Shown piece by piece: positions 42,901 through 57,900 of a stretch of DNA of 64,000 nucleotides. This stretch comes from Siphonodentalium dalli (taxonomy: Eukaryota; Mollusca; Scaphopoda; Gadilida; Siphonodentaliidae): assembly GCA_032622095.1 (NCBI GenBank), contig CP136063.1, forward strand, positions 118,070,723-118,134,722, in the 5' to 3' direction. Positions within the stretch are counted from its first letter, which is position 1; each line of letters begins with the position of its first letter. The notes under the pieces were generated by a model, which worked only from the letters and a program-made list of their open reading frames with translations, did no database searches and had not been told where the DNA came from. The position numbers were made by a program, and so were the translations under genes.

Positions 42901-45900
42901 CTTCATTTCAGTTAACAGCCAGTGGTCGAAATCTTTGATTTTATTTCGAGAGATAAACTTACCTTGTATACGCTATAGAATTATCGGCCTTGGCCCTTCT
43001 AGCTCGCCATTCCGGGTTGTGACTGGATTCGTTTCGTTTACGAATCCAATTTTTTAACAATCGTGACGTCACACCGGAATTACCCCTCGAAAGAAGGCGA
43101 TCTACTACAGTATCTTCTTTGGCGCCGTTCGCGATAGACGCGTCCAACTTAGCTCGTTATCATGTCTGAGGGAGAAACTTCGGCGAACGAATCGGAGTTT
43201 TCGACACCCTCTTCGTCAAAAAAACCTAGAAAGGCGACGAAATATGATAGAATTCAGAAGGATTTTGATGATAAGATGAAGAATATGCACGATGGATTCG
43301 ACGGCAAATTGAACAAAATCCTTGAGATAGTAACGGCTAACCCACAAAGGGGAAGGTCTGAAACTCAATCACATATGCCAAACCCACAAAGGGAAAACAT
43401 TGGTAGTGATAAATCACCTCACAAGTCACAAAGACTGAGTTCATCTAGTTCTGAATCTAGTGATGAGGAAACTCCTCAAACACAAAAAGATCAGAATGCC
43501 TTATACCTTGACACCTCAGCAGAGGATTTTGATGAAGAGGACAGCAGCACAAATGCTGATAACTTCATATCAAAAGGAATTATTCGGTGACGATGCCTTA
43601 CCAAAACAAAAGAAGGTGAAAACAGGCATTGGATTGGAAGATTGTCAGAAAACAGTTTTGTCTCAGAGCTGAAGAACTGATTCACCAAACTCACTGACAG
43701 CCTTCACCGAGGAAAGTGTGGACTTGTTTCCCGTAAGTGAAAAGACTGAAGAGTTTTTAGCAGGTCCATCTCTGGATGAGTTAGTTGCAAAATGCTTATC
43801 CAATAAACACGTGAAAAAGATAAATTTCACAATGGGCAATAAAATGTTACATACACAACCCTTCAAACTTCTATAAAAAGTGGCATACCGAGGTCAAGTA
43901 GCTTCTCACATGGGAATTGTTGAAATTCTGTATCTTCAACAGAACATAGCTTCAATTTTGAGAGCTCTGCAAAGACTTAACTGTTCAGATCATCTACTTC
44001 AACTTGTGCGTGATTCATTTGCTCTATCCACAAAATGTTTAGACCAGATGGGACGGGCAGGGGCCTTTCATCACATTATAAGAAGACAGCTAACCATGTC
44101 TGACACAGGACTGTATGAGGCAGACGAAGACCGGAAAATCTCTAACCTGCCCTTGACAGGAGAAGGTGTTTTCGGTCCAAACCTTGTGACTTTCTTGAAG
44201 CAGAGAAAGGATTCCAATAAAGCACTAGATGAGATTCTCCCTGAAGTCAGGAAGAAAGTTGACAACAAAAGGAAGAATGTCAGTTCTGATGAAAAACAGG
44301 GGTTCAAATTCAAAAAGCCTTACCCGTCTCACGATAATTATAACCAGCAGGACAGACCAAAAGCTGTACCACTGAGATCGGGATGTGGCTTTCCGAGACA
44401 AATGCCAAGTGCAACAGTCAGCAGACCTCCTCCTGAGAAATCTGAGGGACATTACAATCAGGATTCAACGAGAGGAACTTTTCGGATCCCGAAATTCAGC
44501 ACAAGACCATCCACCAAGCGTGGAGGAAAAAGATGACTCGGTGAGTACTCATATGAATATTCATGCAAATATCCCGGTCGGGGGTCGCTTTTCTCACTTT
44601 GCAAAAGCATGGGAGGAAATAACAAAGGACGAATGTATCTTGAACATAATAAATGTGGGATACAAATTCCAGTTCTTGAAAATCCCACAATTCAGTGGAA
44701 TAAAATCAACATGGGTGGACAAGGTAACTCTGAAAGCTTTAAAAGAAGAAATAACAAATCTTTTGGCTTTAAATGTAATAGAAAAAGTACCAATCCACAA
44801 TTTGCAGGAAGGTTTTTCCAGTACGCTATTTCTGGTACCAAAAACAAATGGAGAAAAGCGACCAGTGATAAATGTGAAACCATTAAATGTTTTCATAGAA
44901 AAACAGCCATTCAAAATGGACACGTTAGTCAAAACATTGAAAGTTGTTCAGCCAAACGATTGGGCATTTTCCCTAGACATTCAGAAAGCATTCATGCATG
45001 TGAAACTATATCCAGCCCACAAGAAATATTTACGTTTTTATGTAGACGGCATTGCTTATCAATTCCGGACCTTGAATTTTGGGCCAACATGCTCTCCAAG
45101 AATTTGGACAAAACTGAGTACGGCAGTTGCGGGATACCTCAGGAAAAGAGGATTGAGACTGATCCTCTATCTAGACGATTGGTTATTCATAAATCAATGC
45201 CCTCATCAATTAATTCTAGATCAGAAACTTGCTCTGAGAATGTTGAAAAGATTAGGGTTTCTGATAAACTTCAAAAAATCTCAATTAACTCCTACTCAAA
45301 GAATCACTTATTTGGGAGCAGACATGAACCTGGGCAAGGGGATTGTAGTCCCAAGCATGGAACGAGTTTGCAGTTTACATCAATCAATAACTCAATTGAA
45401 GGAAGGGCAGAATACAGCCAGAACTTACCTTCAGATTATAGGCAAGATTGCTTCATGTTTGGAACTCATTCCCAATGCCAGATTGTTCATGAGGCCAATT
45501 CAACAACAACTTTTGAGTCATTGGAAGGTAGGGATGGATATGGAAATGGTAATTCCATATTCAGCAAATCTGACACAACATTTGAATTGGTGGTTACATT
45601 TACCAAACATTTTAAAAGGCCGATCCATTGTATCAGAGAAGATAACAAAGGTGGTCACGACCGATGCCAGTTTGACGGGATATGGGGGACATATGGATGG
45701 TCGGATAGTTCAGGGCTCATGGAAAAGGGAGAAAAAACACCTGCATATAAACAATCTAGAAATGAGAGCAGTGTTTCATGCCATAAAACATTTCACACCT
45801 CACCTGAGGAACCAGAACATTCTGGTGTTCACAGACAATACCACTGTGATGCATTATATCAACAAACATGGGGGGACTCGATCATGCCATCTCAATCAAG

Positions 45901-48900
45901 TTCTGTGGGATCTGTGGATATATGCCTTAGAGCACAATATGAACCTCCAGGCTACTCATATAGCCGGGAAGGACAATATTCTTGCAGATCACTTAAGCAG
46001 GAAGAAAATTTCCAATCTAGAATGGGAATTAAACGATGGTATATTCCAGAAAATATTTCAAAAATGGGGGTTTCCCCTCGTAGACTTATTCGCAACAAAA
46101 CTCAACAAAAAGACACCACTGTTTTACAGTTGGTATCCCCATCCAGAGGCATTAGGGGTGGACGCCCTGATACAGAACTGGGACAATCTGTTCGCATATG
46201 CTTTTCCTCCCCTAGCCTTAGTACACAAAATTCTCCGATATATGCAACAATTCACATGCCAATTAATTCTGATAGCTCCACTCTGGCCGAATCAGGTGTG
46301 GTTTCCAATATTGTTACATCTGTTAATAGACAAACCAATTTTGATACCACTTCAGAAACAACTCCTCACACAGAGAGGGGGGTTACACCACCCCAACCCA
46401 CAGTCTCTGAAAATGACAGCTTGGTTACTCTCAACCGATTCATCCAAACAGATGGAATTTCAGAACAAGCTAGAAATTTATTGTCCGCATCGTGGAGAGC
46501 AGGAACTAAACAAGATTATTGTCAGAAATTTATCAGATTCCGAAGTTGGTGTAGTGAACGGGAAATTGATCCCTTTTCAGCCAATTTGAAGCATTGTATG
46601 AATTTCTTATCAGATCTCTTTAGTTCTGGGTTAAAATACAGAACTATTGGTGGGTACAGATCTATGCTCTCGGCATACATTCCACCCATAGACAGTAAAC
46701 CAGTAGGACAACATCCTCAGATTATACGCCTTTTGAAAGGGGTTTTCAACAGTACAGACCACCAACTCGTAGAATGGTACCCGAATGGGATTTACATACA
46801 GTACTGAAGTTACTGCAGGGCCCTCCCTTCGAACCATTGAAGAAAATTTCACTTAAGAACCTCGCATTCAAAACAGTGTTTTTGGTGGCCATCACCTCAT
46901 ATAGAAGGTGTAGTGATTTTGAATGCCGGCTGATACGGACCCTGGCTCTTACGGACCCTGGCTCATACGGACCCTGGCTGATACGGACCTCCGGCTGATA
47001 CGGACCCTGGCTTATACGGACCCCGCACTTATACGGACCTTGGCTCATACGGACCTCAATTAAAATACACAATTTTATTTTTTATATTTTATGATTATTT
47101 AAATAAATTTAAATTATGACAACATACATACAGAGATAAAAAAAATATGATGATAACAAAAATGGAACAAAGTTACATAAGACGAACATTATTTAAACTG
47201 GAGCGTACAGCTTGGCGGCTTCTTTTAGTAGTTTGCAGCCAATAACCTCCTGACGATGCCGAATGGTATCTCCACATGAAGCACAGTTAGACATTGTGGA
47301 ATTATGCCAGTCAACAATAAATCAGTTGAATATATACCAGTTGTGTTTTTACTAACATGTTTTCATAGCAAATCAAACTCAGTGGATTCATCCTGATCAC
47401 CATTCACTGACCATTCATCCTCGCATGTCTATTTATAAAACAATATAAAGGGATCACATACGAGTGTTTATATAACGGACAATGAATCAGTTGAAACAAG
47501 ATGTGTTTTTACTAACATGTTTTCGTAACAAATCAAACTCAGTGGATTCATCCTGATTACCATTCACTGACCATTTATCACCGCATGTCTGTTTATACAA
47601 CGACATAAAGGGATCACACACGCGTGTTTATACAACGGCGAAGAGATTAATTAACACGATTCAATAAATACTTTATCAAGTCAGAACATCACATAAATTC
47701 TCAATTAATACAGATATATGTGTGAAAAGACAATCATAATTATATATTAAATTCATAAATATAAGTTTGCAAATTGCATAATTTAATTGAGGTCCGTATG
47801 AGCCGGGGTCCGTATAAGCCAGGGTCCGTATCAGCCGGTGGTCCGTAAAAGCCAGGGTCCGTAAGAGCCAGGGTCCGTATAAGCCGCATACCGTGATTTT
47901 AAGGACATGTCTATAGAACAGGGTGCCATGTCCATTAGTCAGAAGGGTATTACCTTTCTGAGAAAAGGTTTGTCAAAACAAGACAGGCCGGGACATATCA
48001 GCCCTCTCATTCATATTCCTAAGTTTACAGCAAACAGAAAGCTTGATCCAAAGAGAATTCTGGAGACATATTTAGAAAAGACCAGACCTCTGAGAGGTTC
48101 ACATACTGCATTATTTTTGTCAATAAACAAACCCCACAATCCTGTATCAAGTCAAACATTGTCCAACTGGATTGTGAAGACAATTAAAATGGCTCATTCT
48201 AATTACAGGTCAGAACAAGCAAAAGGGACTATTAAAGGACACTCTACTAGATCAATAGGGCCTTCGTGGGCTTTATTTCAAGGAGCTTCACTTGACTCAA
48301 TTCTACAGAGTGCCGACTGGAGCTGTCCAAATACGTTCATAAAGTTCTACATGAAGAATGTGGAGTCAAATGTAAATGTGTTATTTGATGATACTTGATT
48401 ATCTATTCAAATGTTATTCGAGGATTTGAAAGATGGAGTCCAACTGTATATATGTTCAATGCAGAAACTTAAAAAAAAAAACCCAAAAAAACAGAACATT
48501 CATCTATGTTGTTCAACAAGAATCAACAGATGAGGCAGATGATGTAGGATGCAAAAGAGAACTACATCTCACCACACAAGTCGCTGCTTTGGAATCAGGA
48601 GAAATTCTATAGCGTATACAAGGTAAGTTTATCTCTCGAAATAAAATTTCTAGATTTGGAACAAGTCCAAATTTTATGAGAGACTAATACTTACCTTGTA
48701 TACGCCCTTCCCACCCTCCTCCCTGGCGATGTAGTTTCTTTTGGATCGCTCCGGCGCCAAAGGAAACTGAAGTAGATCGCCTTCTTTCGAGGGGTAATTC
48801 CGGTGTGACGTCACGATTGTTAAAAAATTGGATTCGTAAACGAAACGAATCCAGTCACAACCCGGAATGGCGAGCTAGAAGGGCCAAGGCCGATAATTCT

Positions 48901-51900
48901 ATAGCGTATACAAGGTAAGTATTACTCTCTCATAAAATTTGGACTTGTTCCAAATCTAGAAATTTTCTGTTTGCCTCATTTTACATTTATTGACCTCTTT
49001 GCTGCTAAATGACGTTATGACGTTGTGTGCTGAGCTGTGGACGTTATTGCCATTTTCCAGTGGAAAAATATAATGGGAATATCACAAGAACCATAAAACT
49101 GACTCAATTGAAAGGCAATATCATTCAGAATCGTGGAACATCATACACTGTTTGAAACTTCGAGATACAGTTATTCCAATGCAAAAATCTCTTGGGTTCC
49201 AGTTATGAATAATGGCCTACTGCTAGTGTGCTGAAGTAGGTCCGAAAGTAGTATGGACCATATAGCACACGACTAGTGTTGAAACGATTAGTGGTTTTGA
49301 GGAATCGACTAGTCGCCAGATGGAATCGACTACTAGTCGACTAGTCGGACCCCTTCCGAAACTTACCGTTTTTTGCTCATATACGTATATAATTTGCCGT
49401 TTGTTTTGAGTACGGTACCAGTAACCAACTTTGCATTTTCGAACGCAAAGCAAGACGTGATTTAACACTATTTGCCGTGATTATTTGGCTTAATATCACT
49501 GAAGGTTAATAGGTTATTAATTTGTCCCAGGTATATGATGTTTTATGACAATCAAATTACCATCCAGTTGATGTATGTATCTAAACGGTGGTGACAAACA
49601 CCTGATCGATCGCGGAAATGCTACGGATTACGGAGTGGAAGCGCGTGCAACAATCAGAAACCGGTGCATTATTCTATATGTTTTGTGTAAAAATGTTCCT
49701 TTAAAATTGATATGGTATGGTTTACCGGGCCGTACCGGTTCTTACATACAATCGAACATCGTTGTTTTCGAACTTGCCCAGTGTGCTTGTCACCTATTGA
49801 CTTCACAAACGGGCGTACATGAAGAAATGCAAGATATTTTGAGAAACGAACTTCATCACCGACAGAGTCAAACAAAAGTTACAAAATAAATGTTATAACA
49901 GCTGTAGTGCGTACAAGCCTTTTATGCTCGCAGATGTCATGTACATATATCGGACACGGAATGTGGTAAAGTTCCCTGTATATATAGAGTCCGCATATAT
50001 TAAAAATGGGCCATGCATTGCGTACATAATGTTGTTCCTTGTATTCATTGCAAGGTCACGATATGACATAGCTTAATCACGGACACTCATTTTCCCGCCA
50101 AAACGCACGTGTTTTCACTGTTTGATTTGATCGCGTACATAATTGTCTCTCGTGCATGGTACATTGTAAATATATATACAATATATACAATTTTACTCGC
50201 GAATCCCCGAATACACAATCGATCGTGTCAGTTTCAGAAATAAAACTGCGCAGACCGGCGATGTTAATAGTACATTTCAATGCGATGTCGTAAGTTCTAT
50301 ATTTAGCCCGATTCCAGGAATTTGCGTCATCCAGATTACGATTCTGGGAACAGCTTTGTCACCGCCCAATTCCGCGAAGGATTTAAGTTTGAGGTGCTAA
50401 AATACTTGTAATTTTTCACAAACACAGCCCATAAACGACGTGGGATTTCCGAAGTGACTCGCCAGTTTAATTCGAAATACGCGACACTATTCGATGCATA
50501 GCATGGCCGACCGCGGGTTGGCTTTATATTTATATCTATAATACAATATATCTAGAACGTGCGATCGTATACGCTCACCCATGTGTCGGTTGATGAATGT
50601 GGTGGTTGTAAAAAATATCACACAATTTTACAAATAAACTATAAAGGTATTTATACTGACATAGTGCTTCAATAAACTATAATATATTGGACTTGTTATT
50701 AAACTTAAAACTTAATAATGTCACCTCGCAACTAACTTGATTGAAGTTGAGTCCTGCACACCTGCAAATACGTTGACCAGTTATCACTCAGATCAATTCC
50801 GTCACGCCGAAATAGACACGGTCGCTGATTCTTTGAAGTTGATTATCAAAGCCGGCCATCTCAACTTCAAAGAATAAGCCGCCGCGGCACCGACAAATAC
50901 ATTGAGTTGAGGTCATTGGGTTTCGCGCTCATGCATGACCACCAAGTACTGAAAGCAGTTATCGCATCAAAGGGACAACAAAGAAGGCTTTAACAAGCTA
51001 ATTGTGATTGTGTATTTCGATAGCCTGATTGTTTAAATTGTCCAGTAATTCGGCAACGGCACTGCTTTCGCGATGGCATGATGGTGGTGGGTGTGTTCCG
51101 ACTAGTCGACTAGCCGATTTCGGAATCGACTAATTTAATAATCGCGTCGATTTCGATTAGTCGATTAATCGTTTCAACACTACACACGACATGCACTTTT
51201 ATGTCCGTAATAGTTTTAATTCGGAACTGAAATTTTGTGTGTGCAGCTCTTTGAGCAAGATAGAGCTTGTTTCGATTTGCCATTTAGTGTTATTTTTTGT
51301 GTATGAGTTATGGCCCTTCATTTACTTAGAACACTCCTGGTTGATGACTTTGTTATTGGTGAGCGAAAATAAATGAATTTTGTTCTAAAAAAAAACATGT
51401 TATGCAATATATATGTTAAGTATATTATCATGCTAATAACAGATGATTCTTGTTTCCTTGTTCCCCACAGGTGTGTAGAAACATCAACCAGATAAAGATC
51501 TGCATGGAGACCGGGACAACGGTCGTGCTTCTCAATCTAGAGAATCTATATGAAAGTCTGTATGATGCCCTCAATCAGGTTAGAAGTGTTTCATATTGCT
51601 TGTTTACATCAATATAACTTGAAGCTGGAGGCTCACAAATGGCTCAGTTGGTAAATTGCATGGTGTGCTAGACTAACATAAGATATCCAGCGATAGCAAA
51701 GCTGGTTCTAAACCCAATAAGTTAATATATGTGGTCTACCCATAAGAGAGATAACCCAATTCATGTATCGGGGTCCAAGTTTGTCATTTGCTTTTCAGGG
51801 GTTTGTTGTTTCAATGCACAGTGGAGTGAAAGGAATGCTACATGGCATTTTCTCTGCTCATAAACTAACAGCATCATGATATGACGTAGCAGCTAAAATG

Positions 51901-54900
51901 CCATTAATACCATTAAACCAAACCTAACCTAACTTGTTGTTTGTGTGATTACTCATAATCATGATTTGTTTGTTCCTTGTAAATAGAGGATCAACTTTTG
52001 CATATCTGGGCAAGTTTTCATTTCTTACCATGGTTCTCTCCTCAAATTTATATTTATCATCAGCAAATCTCAATTTCTAAGATGCATGGCGCACCAGGCC
52101 GTTGTATTCCATCGGGGTTGTCAAAGCTGGTATATCACTAGAAAATTGAGAACTTTACTAAAACAAAATATAGATATGTCATGTGTAATCAGGTGTAATT
52201 GAAATTTCTCTTTTGTTGTATAACAAAACACATACTGGCATGCATATTGAATAACTTTTCCAGCATATAGTTTTAACTATTGGCATATCTCAAGTTTCTC
52301 TGAGCCTACCACTTCAATCTGACACAGAGTTTGCAAATACTTTCAGTATTATTCCTACTATGGAGGTGAGAGATATGTTGACCTGGGACTGGGAACTCAC
52401 AGACTCAAGTGTAGAGTGGACAGAAAATTCAGGTCAGTTATTTGGGAGAATAATTTTCCCTAAGAATGAAGTCATGCTAAATGCTTTATCCATATAGGAA
52501 TACATACAGTACCCCCATGAGGTTACAATACACCAACTACAAATTAGTAGAGTGATTTCCCCTGGCACTACCAAGCTAGGATCAGCATAAACTAAATTCT
52601 GACAGCTGAATGGACAATGATACATGGATGAAAAGTGCACGAATAAATGCACAAAATGTCCGTCGAGAAACATCAAATATAGCCACATGGTGAATGGTTA
52701 TGGCTGTGCAAATGGCGAATAATTTATGGGAGGTGTTTGTGTTTTTTTCGATGTAATTTTTTACTCAATTTTAAGGGTAGTGTGACGTTTGTCAAGCTGC
52801 AGTGTGATCCACCACGTTTACAAGTACTTTTGGGCACATTTCCGTGTGTCTAAAAGGACGTTCTTTAATTTTAAATACTCGTGCAGGGTCAAAGCTTTCC
52901 TGCGAATACAGGCCAGCGGGATTTGTTAACACTGAGGCCTATGTAAATCATTTGATGTATTGTAACCATGACAAAGCAGCCTCATTCCGCTCATCAGGGC
53001 AGGCCTTTTTTTAGCGAGATATCTCAGTGAACTGCCGACTTTCGAAGCGGCAGAGATTAGCAGGCATTCAGAGTTTGGCTTATTGTTATTTCGGCGATTC
53101 TCAGGAAATCTTCACCATGAAATGCTGCAACCCGATGAACAACCTACAGATGGTTTCATTATCTGTCTGTGTGTCTAATTGTTCTCCCAGACCACTGGAT
53201 GATTTTAATCAAATTTGGTGTGGTGAATCGGTGTATCCCTGTGGATGTTATAACTGCGTTAGTTTTTCAATTTTTTTTATTTAAAAAATTTAATCGAAAA
53301 ATGCAAGATGTGGAAATGATATTCTGTTTGATGTTGAATTTTCTATGTATTTATTTTTCCACTGTTCTCACTGCTGTTCTTATCTAAATAAAATGTGGTA
53401 CAGTAATGCTCTTAATTAATCTACCTCTTAACCACAGCAGAATTATGGGTAACTTTTCAGGATTTAGTCGGAAATCCTGAAAAGTTACCCATAATTCTGC
53501 TGCGGTTAAGGGGTCGATTAATTAGAGCATTACTGTATCACAATGGAATATTGCCAGCTCAAATCGCACTATAATAAGCTGACATAAAATATAAATTATG
53601 GGGGAAAAAAAACAACCATCATTGGTAACACACATGTATCATGGAAATCCACAAAATCATTGATATGGGGTATGAAAGATCATATTTGAGAACTCTCTTT
53701 ATTACAAGGTGTCTACAACTTTTCGGAAACTAAAGCATAATGCTATTATCGGAGATCACCATAATAGAAATGTACTGCATTTCGCTTGATTGTTCAAAAT
53801 CTCTAGGAAATGACCCAAAAACGAAAATATATTAAGCCTATTATATGCACGCGTTTGATGACTCACTATCCACATTATCGAGACACCATTCCATTATGTA
53901 ATCAATGGCAATTATCAACCAATTGTTTGGCGGTTTCTTTGCAGAATCTACACCTCTGTGCATGGTCGGCATGAATTGAACCAGTCAGGCGACCGACATG
54001 ATTTCCTCTGCTAATAAACACATGCAGAAAATATAAATTTGACACAATCTTACCTCAGTCTAAGTGCGATTTGGCCATTTTGATTAAAAAAAATTATTTA
54101 AAACAAAACAGGTAAATTAAATGTTTGGTTTTGTTTCTTTTAGATTAAATTACTTGCTACATAATTTTTCACAAATACATGTATTGAATCTAATGACTGC
54201 AAGATGTATATATATACAGATGTATGTAGAAATTGACTTTGAACCTGTGCCTCTCAGATCCGTATTTTAAATTTCGCTAACGACAAAGAGTGTGTATGTT
54301 TTCTTTGTAACTTTAAAAAAAAAAGAAAATTTAAAACATAATTTAAATTTTTAATTTTGTTTCCTTTAGATTGAACTTCTAGCTCAATTTAATGATAACA
54401 AATTGATTTGAATCAAACTATATAGAAATCAAAATGGCATATAACATCCGCCGGGGTTGCCCGAGTCAATTTGCGTTAGTAGCATTCACTCCGAAAGCCA
54501 GTGATTCGCAGCGATGAAAGTAGCGATGGTCATTGGATTCTAATCCTTTCCACTCAAAATCATGGCATCGTTTAGATGTTGGCAATTTGCGGAAAGCCAA
54601 ATTTTCATGAACTTCATCTTTGAATTAGGTGCATGTGAGGTTACTATGTTACATAGGAGAATTTTTTGCTGTAACTGCTCATGTTCATAAACTTGTGAAA
54701 ATAACGGATGATTTCATAGCCAGTCATAAGATGGCGGGGCATAGCAATTGCTATCATTAGGGTGACTGTCATTATTAATATTATTTCTATCTGATTTTAT
54801 GTTTCTATCATTGCCTACATTTGAATCAACAGAACAATCAAAACTTTAGTTTGCTGCTGTCTGGTTGGTTCCCAGATGGTTTCGTTGAATGTATATGTTA

Positions 54901-57900
54901 GACAATTGTTGGGCAGAATTTTTACATGGTTGGAACCACTAATCTGAACAAATATATCAATTTACTTATAATAAATTGTTCTTAAAAATTCAGGTTGATC
55001 GTGGTAGCAGAGAAGGAGGTTGTGTACAGCAAGTTCCCAATTCCTCTTATAAACAGACTGGAAAAACAGTTTCTCTCCATAGCAACCATGTTAACAAAGG
55101 AACAGTTTGAACTGGCAAGAAAGCTAGAAGATTGGGCCAAGAAATGGATCAGACCCTCACCGCATGACAGGTTTGCTCCGACTTTTATTTGCCTTTGCTA
55201 TCACAAAGTTCACACCCCAAACCATAGACCCTATACATAATTATTTAGAAGAAAAATTTCAATTTCCATACATGATGTTTAAAATGTTTGTTTTCCAATC
55301 TTAGAGAATTTATAATATAATCTGTTCTTATACTTGTTATCATTGTAGAATCCTATATTTGTTTATTTTTGGTGGAAAGTGTGTTTGTTCAGCAGGTTTC
55401 TAATGTTAGTAACCTAATTGTGTTGAAGTTTTGTTGCCATGATTTGAATTTCTAACAGTGGTAATAATTTCACCTAATTTTTAAGGGCAAGGAAACCATT
55501 GATGAAGATGGGAGATATTTTCGTTGGGTACAACACAGACACAGCAGCATCTATCATCATACACATCTACAAGACCAAGATTCCCGGGGAACACCATGGC
55601 AGACTTGATCTTGATCTTGATCAGGTTCGTTTTTTATAGTTAGACCCAAATTCAGTAATGCCCTAAATAATCGACTCCTTAACCACAGCAGAATTAAGTG
55701 TAATATTCAGGATTTAGTCGGAAATATGGCTTTTTGCCATTCATCGGAAAGCTCTCAGTGCAGTGCAGGAATCTTTTGGTTATAGGCACACTAGTCCAGG
55801 TGCTACCAAGGCCGAGTAACTTTATAACCCTGTGGTGACTCTAGTATTGTTCTTTAATGTGCACACACCGAGGTGTGTACATGGGTCAGCCATTAATGTC
55901 CGCACCCGATCGGACAGCGTACTGCACCCACAACAACATACCTGGTCAAATGTTTCAATGGGGGAAGTCGGCATTTTGCATTCGGATCTTTATTCAGTGA
56001 TCTCGGATGAGACTTTTCAGCCTGACACAGTTCTGATTTTTGTCAGAATACCCTGACCCGGTTGCGATCCCCTGTCTGCTAGCATGAGAGACCAGTATGC
56101 TACCTCTCAGCTACCGACTTCCCTTTCTTTACCGTAGCAGTACCAAGTTTCTGCTGTATATTCTTCCTCTGAGACGATTGGTTTTTTTTGTGCCCAATTT
56201 TCTTAGAATATCAGTATTACTACAGTTATTAGGAAATGATGCACACTTGTAGAAACATGTCTATGAACCTACACATCGCACATCATATATGTTGCTCAAA
56301 CTGTCTATTTATGTCTGACATTTGTAGATTTTGGATGAAGGAAAAGCTGCTCTATTATGGTGTGCTTCTCCTGAGGCGGTGATCAGCTGTCGAGAGAAGT
56401 TTCTAGGCGGAGAGGGTGAATCCATAGAAAGGGTATACCAGGAGCGGCAGACCCACGATGATATATATCAGTACCTCACATACAAAAAGGCAAATTGCGG
56501 AGGAGATACATTCTTCGCACAGGTAAATAGAAAGATTGTCCCCATCCCTAAGAAAGATTCATCCCATTCTGCAATCATAGTGTCCGTCCGTCTGTCCATC
56601 TATTATCATTTTTGGTTTCCGATCGATAACTCTAGTTTGGATTATTTTATCTGAACCAAAATTGTATGTGTATTTCCCAGCTAACAATACAGGCCAAGTT
56701 CGAAATGGGTTCTGTCCGATTATTTTCACTTGAGTTATGGCTATTTTTCGACTTACAATTTGACTGCGTTTTGGCATTGAAATTAGTGGTATATCGGATA
56801 TTCTTTGTAAGTTCAAATTATTATTTTATTTTGCGTAGTACAATTCAAAATGGCTAAAGGGCGTATTTTGTCATGCCCTAGTGATGCTCTTGTTAGATTC
56901 TCAGAGATTTATATCTGTTGAAAGGGAAGCAACATTTATATTGACCAAAGCTATTTATGCCACAAGATTTGGGAGTATACTGGATTACATCTGTCTGTCC
57001 TTAAGTGATAACTCAACAACTTTTCAGCTGATCTTTATGGAATAACAGTATATCTTTCCCATATAAACATGTCCCATACATGACCAAACCAAATGATGCT
57101 GTCCAATGTTTTTTAGTTAGAAAACTTAACACTGCGTATTTAAACATTCGTGACATTTACAGCTTAATTTTTCTTGCAATTGTAGGTAACAACTCATTCC
57201 AAGCTGTTGTCGGACAGGCATAGTCTTTCTCAGGCTGTCGGTATAGATGAGATAGTGACACAAATATGTCAACTGCACTCATATGATACAGAGCAGAAGT
57301 TCAGTCAGGACATCAGGTAGGTGATAATAAAATGCTGGGAAAATTAATGTTCTCTATGGGTACGGTACTCAAGTAATATGGCAGGTAGTAGCATGCCTTG
57401 AGAACTGGCAACACAACATTATTTAATGCAAAAGTCACTTCTTTTGTAAAGAAATTAACAGTAAAATATATTATTTACCATACTTTATTTAGCTCATATA
57501 ACAGCATATAATGAATATTTACTGGTTGTATCGACAAAAGAATTCCTGTGTAAAAAAAAAAAAATGTTAATAGGCCTATATGGAGAATGCTATCACATAC
57601 TTGTGAGTTGACATGAAAATTAAGTTTCACATGTACTTTTAATATGAAGATACTCTTTCTGAATGAAGAGTTAACCCTTTCATTACTGAGTCGATTCTTC
57701 CATTCATTTATGAATGTATATTCATTTGGAGGAAGTATTAGTGCAAAAAAAAAGATTCCAATTTTACATTTGAAGGGAGTTTTCAGATAATAAGTACTTG
57801 GCAACAAATATTTAGTCCTCAAATGGGTTAATTAATCTATGTATTATGTATGTACCTTAGTTTCAATTTGGAATTGATTTGAATAATATTGTGACAGGAA

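Larger units (their letters stand above)
42938..48967 (+). mobile_element. DIRS-type retrotransposon (nearly complete, with a nested element)
   Basis: 6.0 kb. Inverted terminal repeats 42938-43126 and about 48753-48967 share CTTGTATACGCTATAGAATT and GTGACGTCACACCGG inverse. The ICR (48607-48704) is the complement of both outer edges joined. Order: gag (decayed), RT/RNase H, tyrosine recombinase. DIRS elements integrate by recombinase rather than integrase, so no target duplication is expected, and none is seen. It lies in sense in RNF213 intron 19. An independent element (46921-47892) splits the recombinase gene. Confidence 0.93.

Noticed and set aside
44609-46807. 732-codon open frame overlapping the RT frame.
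   Set aside because: Only its last part (from about 46400) is real recombinase. The rest is a shadow of the RT gene and is low-complexity in character.
49575-49889. 104-codon frame inside the hAT-like element as a possible transposase.
   Set aside because: No BED finger, RNase H-like motifs or dimerisation domain; the element is probably non-autonomous.
56058-56120. Possible tRNA gene on the minus strand.
   Set aside because: The A and B boxes are degenerate and it continues into a SINE body, so it is a SINE head, not a functional tRNA gene.
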